A stretch of DNA of 64,000 nt from the NCBI GenBank assembly GCA_914767885.1, contig CAJZBQ010000036.1, forward strand, positions 124,001 through 188,000. The letters run 5' to 3'. Origin of the DNA: Blepharisma stoltei. Lineage: Eukaryota > Ciliophora > Heterotrichea > Heterotrichida > Blepharismidae. Below are positions 22,863-33,600 of the stretch, one piece after another. Below the pieces are notes generated by a model. The model ran no database searches. It was given only the letters and a program-made list of their open reading frames with translations, and was not told the DNA's origin. The stretch's first letter is position 1; each line of letters opens with the position of its first letter. Both the position numbers and the translations under genes were made by a program.

Positions 22863-23247
22863 AAGGTTTATTATTATGAATCTATAAATATGAAAGCCAA
22901 AATGATTATTGGGTTATTTGTTTTAACATTTTTCCAAGACAATTAATCAAAAGCTCTATTTATACTTTTAAATAATTTGTATTAATTTATGATATTTCTT
23001 TCCATTTTCACTGTGAATAATCTAGTCAATTGTATGCTATATCTGAGCTGCTAAATCTACTCTACAAATTAAAATTTAAATATGTTAATAAACCTATTAT
23101 AAATAGAATTGACAACGAGTTTTATATATAAATTTTTCCTTCATTACGAGAAATTAACGAAAAATCATATAATTCTTATATACTAGGTAAAATTATTTCT
23201 ATTAGCTATAAATTTCTATTTTTCCATCAACTTAAAATAATCATTAA
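22863..23247. other. Family 3' flank
   Basis: AT-rich sequence similar to 11520-12014 (inverted match to 8551-8720), the 3' flank of subfamily 1 genes. No gene seen. Confidence 0.4.
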
Positions 23248-26200
23248 TTAAGATCTCTCACTGCGTTTGGGATCCAGAGAAACCGGCAAAAAGAAATTCA
23301 ATATCGCTTCGTTTGAGGTCCTGAGAGGTGGGCGCAGCGATTTTGAGCATCTCTCTACGTTTGAAGCATGGTTAATATTTTTCTGTAAATCTAATAACTT
23401 TCTATAATACCGTTTTGACTTCTTAGATCTTTGCTTTTTAAAATATAGATCACCAAGCGAGTAATAAATATCGAGTTTCGAAAATTGATCATTTCGTCTC
23501 TTTTCGCTAACAACCACTTTAGCGTATTTTAAAATTTTTTCTGCCTTCTGAAGACTTTCATCAGAAATATTAAATAAATAAATATAAATTTTGGCAATCT
23601 CTATATAGTCACTTATACAATCAAGCTCATTGATTTTTATAGATTTTTTAGAAAATAATGAAATTTTGTCTATATTCAATAATTTTTCAGCTTGACTCAA
23701 GCATGCTTCTGCTTCTTCCTTTTCATTTCAAGCTATATATAACTTTGCTCATTGAATAAAATATAAAGGCATTCTAAATTTCAGATGATTGTCATTTTCT
23801 AATATTTTATTTAATTTCACCAAAATAACTTCACATTTTCCATAGTCAGATTTTCTATAAAAATTATTAAAGACAAAGCTTTGGGATTTTAGAAACATAT
23901 CAATATTTAAAATGTCATAGTAATCAATTAGCTCAAATGCATCAGAAAAGTATTTATCTAAGTCTTCTATACTGCTTCACATGATATTTCTATTCTATAG
24001 GTAAAAAAATAACCTAAATTTTGTAAATTTGTTTATAAGATATTTTTGGCTAATTACCAGTAGTGAGAAATTGGAATAAATTGTCTTGAAGATAGCATAA
24101 TTCTCCAAGGTACGCATTTGCAATAAATAGCTCATTTTTATAAATATCAAAAATATAAAGTGCTTATGAATCTTCTAAAGCCGTAGTATTGATGCAAGAG
24201 GTGTGAGACAGAAATTTGATGCTTTTAGCTCAGACTACGTGGCAGTTAAAAACAAAATTCACTCTCCTTTGTGAACAAACAATTTTATTTTTAGGTATAT
24301 TTAAGCCTTAAAAACAGTATCCACACAACTGGTCTCTTCTAGCAAAAATTAACGGTTAAAGTGAATTTTTTAAAATTTTCCCTATATAGACATTATAAAG
24401 AAATTCAATGGCTCTAAATAAGTTAGGCTTGACTCTAACCCCTGCAGTTGAAAATTAGATTAAATTAGATTAAGTTAAGTTTAGTTGTAGCGGTAGCTAG
24501 GAATTATTTCAGCCCTTTCAAGCTGGCTTTAGAATCAGGTGGCTGGAGCACTGCCTTCACACACCACGCCCTTTTCTTGTCGACATCACCAAAAAATGGT
24601 AGTGTAAGTATTCTTTTAGGACTTACCTATACTGTTGAAGCTAGCTCTGCGTATTGGACTCCCTTAATTCCTATAGTGCTCAAGAGTACTAAGGAAGCAC
24701 CCAATATTTATTTTTGGACTACCTCATACTTTTTTTAGGCGCCCAGAAATCTGAGCCAATTTTCAGCCTTCGGTCTATTGCTTGTGGGTGAGGGAAAAAA
24801 TCCGTCGTGTGGATAAACTCGCCAGATACTCTAAACCATCCGCCACTTACCATCTTTTAAAAGTAGCAGCTGAAGAGGATATATAAAAGCTTATTTAATT
24901 ATCATTAAATTTTTATAACTTTCAGTATAGCCAGACATCATTTCTTTTGCTTCATTTAGAAATTCCCATGCTTTTTGATAATCCAGCTTTCAAAAATAAA
25001 CAATTCCCATGGCAAACTTTGCAAATATCAGATCATGATTAGATCATCAATTTGTTATTTTTTCAAAAGATATTAGAGCGTCATCATATCACTGCCTATT
25101 TAAATAGAAAACCCCTAATGCTTTAAGAATATTTTGCATGCTTGGATCTAAAACGCTGCACAAAGATTTAGCATTACAAAGAGATTGGTGTGATTTTGCA
25201 AAATCACCTCTTCAGACATGAATATTTATAGTTTAATCCTTGGAACTGTCCGTTGAGCATTTATCTTTTTTCTATAAGGGAAATTCAAGGGAAAAAAGTA
25301 TGCTAATGAAACTCATAAATTTCATAATTCGTAGGAGTAGGATTTAATGAGCTTTTTTTGGTTAATCTCCCTTTAGCCAGCAAGATAAAGACTTTTCTCT
25401 GCCAAGAAGGATAATTTTTTTTATAAAATATAAATTATATTTAAAATTAAAGCCTAATATAATGCTCATTTATGCAAGCTATTATTTAAAATTAGCTGGG
25501 AGATCTTATTATAACTATCATCAGCATTATTCACATAAACGTTTTTATAAGAAAAATTTTTTGCTTTCTACAAAGGCGGTTAATATCCTAAAAAAAATGG
25601 TTTTTCTATTAGCCAAGGGGAAGCTAGATAGTTTAATGCATTCCCATAATTTTTTATAAGCTTTATCAAAATCATTGAGAAGGTAATAAATCTCTCCAAC
25701 CGCTGCAAGGTATATATATTTATCTGTAGTTTCTGAACATTGAAATTCAACTAGATTTAGAATCTCTATAATCTCTTTATTATTTTTTAGGGCACTATGT
25801 GCTTTTGCCAGATAAATATAGTTTTCAATCAAAGATGCTAAGGACTCATCTCAGATATCCACCTTATTCTGCAAGCAGGCTTGTTGTAGGCGCTCTATAT
25901 GATATTTAATCGATTTATTAAAATATTCTATTGATTTGCTATAGTTTTTATTGCCATAATAGAGGGTTCCTATCAGTCAGATATATAAATTTCCAATATT
26001 TTCAGGGAGATATTGAGAAATCCATTCTACACCACATAAATTTTGAAGGTAATGCTCAGAAACATTACTATCTATAGATATCTTAAAAAATGCTTGATTC
26101 AAAGCTAGATACACCGAAAATGAATTATCACCTAAATTTTCTGATGAATTATAAGCTGGATTTTTCATTGATAATGTTTGAAATGCATTCGCAGCTAATT

Positions 26201-26966
26201 GTTTTCATTGTTCTTCAAGCTGAGAATAGCCTTCTTTCTTTATAATTTTTTCAAGGATTTTACCAAATAAATCTAAAAGATCTTTAATGGTTTGAGATGA
26301 AGAGTTGATATAAAATTCATTATAATCTTTGAGACTTTGACATAACTCATATGCCTTTTCATATTTAAAATTATAAATAAGTCCCAAAAGCCTTTCATAA
26401 TAGAAATCTGATAGACGATCGGGCTGATTGGGAGTGGAATTAAAAGCCCCACCATGAATAAGTCCTTGAACTTCAAATTTCATATAATTAAAATCAAACC
26501 CATGTGCTTTAATTGATCGGCAAAATTCTAATAAATTATTCCGGTCTCAATGGTGCTTTGTGTATTGTAAGGCTTTTTCCTTTGGCTGAGTTAAAAAATA
26601 TTCAAAAGGACTTAAAATGAGTTTTATCTCAACACATTGTTTTTTAATCAAAAGCATGTATATGCGACTGCATTCATGCAAAGCCTGGCTTACTAAGCTT
26701 AGTTTTTCCTTATATTTTTCATAATCCTCGGTTTTTGAGTTTTCGTTCATTAAAATATCAATTTGGGACTTTAATTCCTTCTTTAATGTGACCATAAAAT
26801 CGCATAAGATCTCTTTGGATTCGACATTGATTGGGAGATTTATTCGTTTTAGCTTATACCCTTGAGCTTCATCAGAAAGATAATGCTTTGGGCAGGCTTT
26901 AAATTGGCAACAATCAGATATAAAGGTCGCGTCTAAGACACAACAAGAGTCGCTAACTTTTGCCAT
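23248..26966 (-). CDS. B-box-like / TPR-repeat protein (about 831 aa after removal of 4 IESs)
   Basis: ATG of MAKVSDSCCVLDATF. Cys/His cluster with ACPKH, KRINLPINVESKEIL, then AFKYEKAYELCQSL-type and TPR units. Removing 25365-25626, 25229-25305, 24134-24908 and 23970-24078 leaves 2496 nt, one frame. Every join matches a paralog: CIKLSN-QKKLIKSY; VSL-NIHVWRGDF; ESYKN-ELFIANAYL; LQDNL-EDLDKYF. The last 36 residues (after NINHASN) come from a GC-richer 94-bp insert flanked by CAAACG repeats and differ from all paralogs. TAA at 23248-23250. The 77-bp join lacks one residue relative to paralogs and is the least certain. Role inferred as protein-interaction scaffold. Confidence 0.8.
23258..23365. 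other. GC-rich insert forming a new C-terminus
   Basis: About 94 bp lies between CAAACGTAGAGAGATG and CCAAACGCAGTGAGAG on the coding strand. Removing it gives NHASNAVRDLN then stop, as at 16075-16130. No TA pair at the ends, so it may be a fixed insertion rather than an IES. Confidence 0.55.
23970..24078. other. Short IES (109 bp)
   Basis: TA at both borders (23968-23969 kept, 24077-24078 removed). Excision restores LQDNLEDLDKYF, matching LQGNLEDADKYF of the 5135 gene. Confidence 0.9.
24134..24908. other. IES (775 bp) with 9-bp terminal repeat
   Basis: TATAAAAAT flanks both ends on the coding strand. Keeping one copy gives ESYKNELFIANAYL as in paralogs. Interior 24420-24870 is GC-richer and without an open frame; the ends are AT-rich. 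Confidence 0.85.
25229..25305. other. Short IES (77 bp)
   Basis: Excision at TA joins SYELWNLWVSL to NIHVWRGDF (paralogs: SYELSNLRLLLADIYVWRGDF). Frame correct but one residue short. Confidence 0.65.
25365..25626. other. IES (262 bp)
   Basis: TA at both ends with similar termini (TAGCTTCCCCTTGGC and TAATCTCCCTTTAGCC). Excision joins WECIKLS to NQKKLIKSYSYEL, matching the paralogs in frame. Confidence 0.85.
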
Positions 26967-27045
26967 GCTTGATATTTTATTTTTATATGTCTTATTTTAA
27001 AGAAAATTATGGCAATGTGGACAAATTTAGATATCTAGAAGCAGC
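26967..27045 (-). promoter_or_regulatory. Conserved TPR-gene upstream block
   Basis: TGCTTCTAGATATCTAAATT, then TGTCCACATTGCCATAATT, then ATATAAAAATAAAATATC 3-4 bp before the ATG. It overlaps the stop of the next gene (27035-27037). Confidence 0.4.
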
Positions 27046-29400
27046 TGAAAAAAAATTCGTTAAGAAAAATTCTAATTTTACTGAGAATTTTTTCCATTAA
27101 TTCTATTTTAATTAAGCATTTTTTAGTATTGTTCATTGCTGCTACATTATTAGTATGCTGACTATATATGCTTAATGATTTTTCAAAGTAATTTTTTGAT
27201 TTTTTTGTTCTTTCTTGAAAGAGATATAAAAACCCGAGAAATGAATATAACTGTCCTTTTCAGCCCCAACTATTTAAAAAATTTGTTTTAAAAATCTCTT
27301 CAATATATTTTAATATTTTTTCTGCTTTTAGTAAATTAATCTCTAAATTAAGGCTAGCAAATTTCATTCAGCCACAAATTTTTTCATACCGGAGCTGTAT
27401 CTTTTCTGGAGGATCCATCAATATTTTATCAATTTTATATATTTTTTCTATTTGATTCAAGCATTTTTCTGCCTCTTCTCTTTCACCTTGCTTAATTTTA
27501 AGTTGTGCTTCTATTAGTAGCACATCGCCCTGAAAGCAATCTAAAGCTGGATTTTTTTTTAAAACTTCTCATGCCTTCACTAAAACAGTTTCACACTTTT
27601 TAATTTTATTTTCTATTAAAAAATATTCAATAAGAAATATAGCTGAGCTCAAATTAAAGTCATATAAGCAGTAACCATAGTAATAAATAAGCTTAAAAGC
27701 TTCCATATAATAGGAATGAGCACTATCTTTATCACCTTTGCTATAATACAATCTTCCAATCATTGCATTTATAACACAAAGAGATGTTTTATCAATTTGA
27801 TCTCCACTGGATAATAATGTTTTCACTTTAAGAAAAGATTCATAATTTTCAATTAAAAAATAAAGAAATCCAATAAAATGCTTAGTTTTAGGGAGTTCAT
27901 TAGCATAACAAAATTTTTCAATAGTTTCAAAGTATCACAAAGCGTCATCAAAATAGCGATAACTCATATAAAAATTTCCTATCGTTTCATAATTATATTT
28001 AATTAGAGGATTGCCAAAAGGTAATATCCTACAGCAAAATTTCGCATTGAAAAAAGCTTGATGGGCTTTTTTAAAATCATTTTTTTCCCAATAAACTTTA
28101 CCTAATACCATATATAAACGCCAGAGCGTATATATGTTGCTTCCTTTGCCTAGATGAATGGATTTTCATATAGTTTTGATTGCCTTATCAAAATCTTTTG
28201 CAGTAATATAAAACATCTCTAAATAATCATAATATTTAGGTAGTCTTTTCGAAGATTTTAGCATTTTTTTAACAATCTTGACTATTTTTTGACATTTTTG
28301 CCCATATATGAATAAGAGGCTACCAGTAAATATAAGATTGTATTAATAAATGTAAATCCTCTCTATCCTTGCAAAGCTTAATTGATATTTTAGAGATTGA
28401 TATCGTTTTTTTCAAATCTCTATTTATCAAATCTAATGCTCCTAGTTTTAAATAAATCTCATTTGCTTTATGTATTTTATTTGTTTTTAAAGAAATAGAT
28501 ATAAGTTTTTTCAAGCAGCAATATGCTAAATCATAGTTATGTCTATTTTGAAATATAATTGAAAATACACAGTAAAACAAATGATAAACTCCATATTGAT
28601 TCGAACAAGAGAATTCAACTTTTAATTCTGCTCATTTTTCATGCAAGTTAGGAAATTTTTTATTTTGAATAAGTTCATAGATGATGCATTTTAATTTTCT
28701 TAATAAATTTAATTTTTCATTATTAAATTCAGAAATTTCATAAATATTTTCTCAATTTTGTAGTAATTCGTATGCCATTTCATATTCAAGTGCCGCAACA
28801 AAATCTAAAAATACCAAAGAAATAACTTTTGAGAGGTCATATTTATCATAGCAAGTCGCATATGGCCAGCCATTAATGTATTTTTTGTTTTCGAATTAAA
28901 TAATTGAAGTCAAATAAGTGTCAGGATATTATTATTGCTTCTGAAACAAATTGGTCATAATCGTTTTTTAGAGGAATTTGAAGTTCCTCTACATATTTTA
29001 ATGCTTTTGTTTGGGGCTGAATTAGAAAATATTCTAAAGGATTAAAAATCAGCTTCATTGAAACATATTTCTTTGTCATTAAAATTTTTAAAAATCTATC
29101 ACATGCACATATGATTTTATTAAAAAATTGTAATGATTCTAAATCATAATTAGGGGTTTCTTGTGTGCTAAGCTCTTCAATTCATTTTTCAAAGCACTTA
29201 TCCAAGATCTGCTTTATAAAGAGTATATATTCGATTAAAATTTCTTTTGATTCTTTGCTTGTTGGAATTTTTATGCGCTCTATGCTGTGATCAGGAAATT
29301 CTTGTTTATGAGAAAAATAATGCTTTGAGCAGAAATATTTTTTGCAGGCACATGCATAGATTGCATCGAAAGAATCAAAGGAGCAGCTGAACGTTTCCAT
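27035..29400 (-). pseudogene. B-box-like / TPR gene, subfamily 2, two frameshifts
   Basis: Starts METFSCSFDSFDAIYACACK with CSKH-x3-H and ERIKIPTSKESKEIL. A two-base loss near 28897 (FDFNYL versus FDFNYFKFENK) and a one-base change near 28330 break the frame. Otherwise the full subfamily length is present, ending MEKILSKIRIFLNEFFFSC and TAG 27035-27037. No IES was needed. Two independent shifts suggest a pseudogene, unless the sequence has indel errors. TPR-type units include GRLYYSKGDKDSAHSYYMEAF and GFLYLFQERTKKSKNYFEKSL. Confidence 0.75.
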
Positions 29401-29479
29401 AAGTTTTATGCTAATTTATTATTATGAGTCTACAAATATGGAAGCCAAAATACTTATTGGATTATTTGTATTTAATATA

Positions 29480-30237
29480 TTAGATAATTATTACTAAAGT
29501 TAGATTCCGGAAAAATTAATACTCTAAGTGTTTGGATATTATTATTATTGTTTCTAAAATAAAGAAGACAATATTTTTTTTAAGAAATTTTAATTTTCTC
29601 TACATATTTTAATTCTTCAATTTGGGGCTGAATTAAAATATTCTAAAATACTAAAAATCAGCTTCATTAAAATATATTTCTTTGTCATTAAAATTTTTAC
29701 ATTTGCATATGATTTTATTAAAAATTTGGAATATTCCTTAATCATTATCAGGGATTTCTTGTTTGCTAAGCTTTTCCATCCATTCTTCAATCAAGATCTG
29801 CTTTATAAAAATTATATTTTTGGTTCAATTTTTTTGATCGTTGTTTGTTGCAATTTTTATGCGCTCTCTGCTGCGATCAGGAAATTCTTGTTTATGAGAA
29901 AAATAATGCTTTGAGCAGAGGTATTTTTGCAGACACATGCATAGAGTGCATCGAAAGAATCATTATAGGTGAATAAGAAATTTTTATAGGATTCAGGATT
30001 TTTGATACATTCTTTATTGAATTCTTTAAAGTATAAAGTAGGCATTTGTTTCATAGCAATTACAAATTTGATCAAAATTTTTCTTGATTCATTATTTACT
30101 GGAATTTTGATACGCTCAATGCTGTGATCAGGAAAATCCTTTATGTGAGAATAAAAATGCTTTATGCACTGCATTTTCGTACAGCTGCATATATAGATTG
30201 CATCATAAGAATCTTCAGAGCATCTGTATTTTGCCAT
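29480..30237 (-). pseudogene. Recombinant N-terminal remnants, subfamily 2
   Basis: MAKYRCSEDSYDAIYICSC...CIKHFYSH and ERIKIPVNNESRKIL form a good N-terminus. At about residue 92 it runs into a second, worse N-terminus (DSFDALYACVCK, then frameshifted KYLCSKHYFSHKQEF). Below 29800 only scraps such as ILMTKKY-LMKLIFSILEYF remain. Two partial copies appear fused. Confidence 0.7.
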
Positions 30238-30639
30238 GCTTGCTTAATATTTATATAAATTCAACATGTCTATGATTCTAAATAATTAATCGAAACATTT
30301 ATTTAAAGATAATTTCTTAAGACAATGTTTATTATTACTAAGAAAAATTCTTTGCAGATATGAGAAATAAAATATTATGAAGATGCTTTGGTAATAAAAC
30401 TTGATTTCCTTTATATTTTGCCTTTTAATTTGCGAAAAATAACTTTTCTTGGCTTATGAAAGCTTTACGCAATTATTTGCATAATTTCTAGAATTTAGGA
30501 TAATAATAAAGTTTAAAAACTATTCTAATTTAAACATCTTATATTTATATTTTAGTTTTAAATCTTTTAATTTTTAGATATTTAAATAATAGTAAACTAT
30601 TCCGAAAAATAAAAAATTAAGCTTATTGCGAGAATGTTT
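30238..30639. other. AT-rich intergenic, nothing recognised
   Basis: Upstream of the TPR remnant and downstream of the stop at 30640. No open frame or repeat of note. Confidence 0.5.
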
Positions 30640-33600
30640 TTAACTCATAGCTTGTGAATTTTCTGAAGCAAAAGGATCCATTTCCATGGAAATTGAATCA
30701 TACTTAATTTCAGATAAATTTTTAGCACTTGAAATATCGACTGTAATAAACTTGCTTTCGTGGTCGCTAACATTTTTATAATCTAAGTCATCCCGGACCT
30801 GATATTTTTTTTCGTTCTTAATGTAAAAAGCATTTGCTAAAATGATAAAACATTTTTTAAATATTGAAATTTGCATTAGAAGCTGAATTGCTATATATAT
30901 GATAAATAGAAAGTTAAAAAGCAATAAAAGAGCAAGTAAAATATTTTCCCCGATAGTATCTAAATCATCAGTTATAAAGAAGAGGCCAGCTATAATTGTT
31001 ATAAGAGCAGCGACTATAGAAAATATTTCTACTTTATTGATAAGACTTTCAAAATAAGGCTGATTTTTAGCTTGAATATGGAGAAATATAGCAAGCATTA
31101 AAGCTACTGTAAGTGCTTGGATATTTGTTGAAAAATTTGAGAAAAACACCGATAGTATAATCAAAATAGCTTTTCAGTATAAGATTAAAAATTCCCAATA
31201 ATAATGCTTTAAGTTGTAGCCATTAAATAAAAATCCTAATTTCAATTTAACTGATATATCTTCAAGTTTAGCTCTATTTTTTACTAATTTTATAAGACAG
31301 AGCGCAGGGACTGCAATTACCCAAATACTTATTGTAGGTAATGCGAATAAAAGTGCGTAAAGTAAATGATGATCATTCCAGCATCTAATTCCAAGGTCTG
31401 CATATAATCAGTATTCTCCGCTATTTATTTCTTTGCAACTAAACATACTCAACATTGTATTAGTGATACTTGGGTGAATCAAAAATAATGTAGCCGTAAA
31501 TGTCGAAAGGTAATCGTCTGGTAGCTCTCTTACTCTAATCTATTTAAATTGGATCAAAAATACTGTTCTAATTTGAAATGGGATTAATTTTTTCGATAAA
31601 AATTTTAAATATAAAAAAAATATAAATTTAGCACAATATAGCCAAGAAATATTTTATTATGTATTGCAATAATTTCTTATCATGCATATGCATGTCATTT
31701 TGTGAAAAAAAATATGCGCTTCAAAACGCAGATTTTTTTAGTGCGGCAAATTCATAATTTGAAATTTTATATGAAAATGGCGCGTATAACGTCCATAAGA
31801 AATTTTACCAACGGATTATAGATCATTCATTGACCATCAATTTTAATTTTCAAAATTAATTTATAATTGACAGCTTTTTTGAAAAATAAAACGAAAATGA
31901 CAAATCTCTGTTTATGGTATTAGCATGCCTAATCAGATTAGACTGTATAAGTAGGTGCCTGGATCATATTTTTTATGGTTAGTATTCTGCTGGGGTATAG
32001 CGATCTATTATTGTGCATAAATTTTTCTTTGAATTTTAATTTATTTTTATGAAAAAAAAAATTAATCTGTTCTACATACACTTTTTCTATTAAATTATGT
32101 CAAAAATAATTTTATAAAAATGCAGTTTTTTATTTAATAGAAATTTTAAAAAATATAAATTGATCGCAATACTTATTTTAATTTATTTTTATGAAGACTT
32201 AATTAACAAAATAATTGATTTAGTTTGAAAACTGTTTAAATGCCATTCTAATTGCATTTTGTCTATTAAATTAGGTCAGAACAAATTTTATATAATAAAA
32301 TTTACTTATTGAAAAAATATTTGTTCTAATTAAAGCACCAAAAAATTGATTTTATTCCAATTTAAAGGGAGGATTAGACTTTTCTTTTTTATTGCATAAA
32401 TTACCAACCATAACAACAGGCAAATGATCGCAAGAGAAAAAGGAGTTAAACTAGTAATTAATATTTTGTAATAATAAACATCATTTTTTGAATATAAAGA
32501 TTGCAAAAAGCAGTCAACAGAAAATAGCTGGGCCCCTATATAGTCCATGCAAGTCTGGATATAAAATAATTGAACTGCTTCATAAGGCCAATTTAAGCTA
32601 AAAGTAGCTATTATGATCATGATCTGTAAATAATTCCAAAAAATTTTTATATAAATAGATGATAAAGATGCTGACACGAATGCAGACTTTCTTGAAGTCT
32701 TTATTATAGCTATCACCATAAAAACAAGCAAACTAAAAATTCCTAACTCCCCCCCCTCCGTGAGTGAACAAAAAAAATTTTGTTCACTCACAGAGGGGGG
32801 TTAATTTTTTTGTTTTTAAAAAAAATTTATATATAAATTTTATAAAAAATTTTTTTTTTGAAATTTAAAAAAAATCCTAATTCACCAAAATTGGAAAGCA
32901 AATATTAATTTAATTTATAAAATTTATGTTTTTAAAAAGCAATTCGTTTAAAATTAAACAGAATTAGCTCTAGATTTCATTATACTAATTATCATTTATA
33001 TATCAAAATTTTTTTCACTAAAAAATTTTTCTATTAAAAAAATTTTTGTTCACTCAAGGAGGGTGGGTTTTTGGGCAAAAAATAGGGATTTTTCTAATGG
33101 TTTTGTTCACTCACGGAGGGGGGGAGTAAGAGTCTAAAAGCGTTACTGACTGTGCTAGGGCATTTTTTGCATTCATTTTTATATAATCTAGAATATCCTT
33201 CTGCACATGAGTGGCACATATTATTTTCGTATCCTTTTGCACATTTTCCAGTAAAGGATAAGTTTGAAATATCTGGAGACCCCAAACAAGCTGGTGGGTA
33301 TGGACATTTCCAAAAATGATCTGTGAATTTATTGTCTCTCCAATAGCCATGCTTTGGAACGATTGTATAGTTTCCATAGCAAATTGCGGAAGAAGGGCAG
33401 TCATAGCACTTACTTTATTCCTTTTTAATTGATCAAAATCATCTTATCACCTAAAAAGGATCTTATTTAAATTTTAAAAAAATATTATTATTAGAGTATA
33501 AGCCTAAAATTTAATTAACTTGAAATTTCACTATAATAATAGCAATTATCCCTAAATGCCTTTGCACTCTTCTTATGGGATGTTAGATTTTTTACTATCA

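Noticed and set aside
3908-33128. CRISPR-like array from repeated TTCACTCACGGAGGG motifs
   Set aside because: The motifs are MITE ends at dispersed sites, in both orientations, without regular spacers or cas genes.
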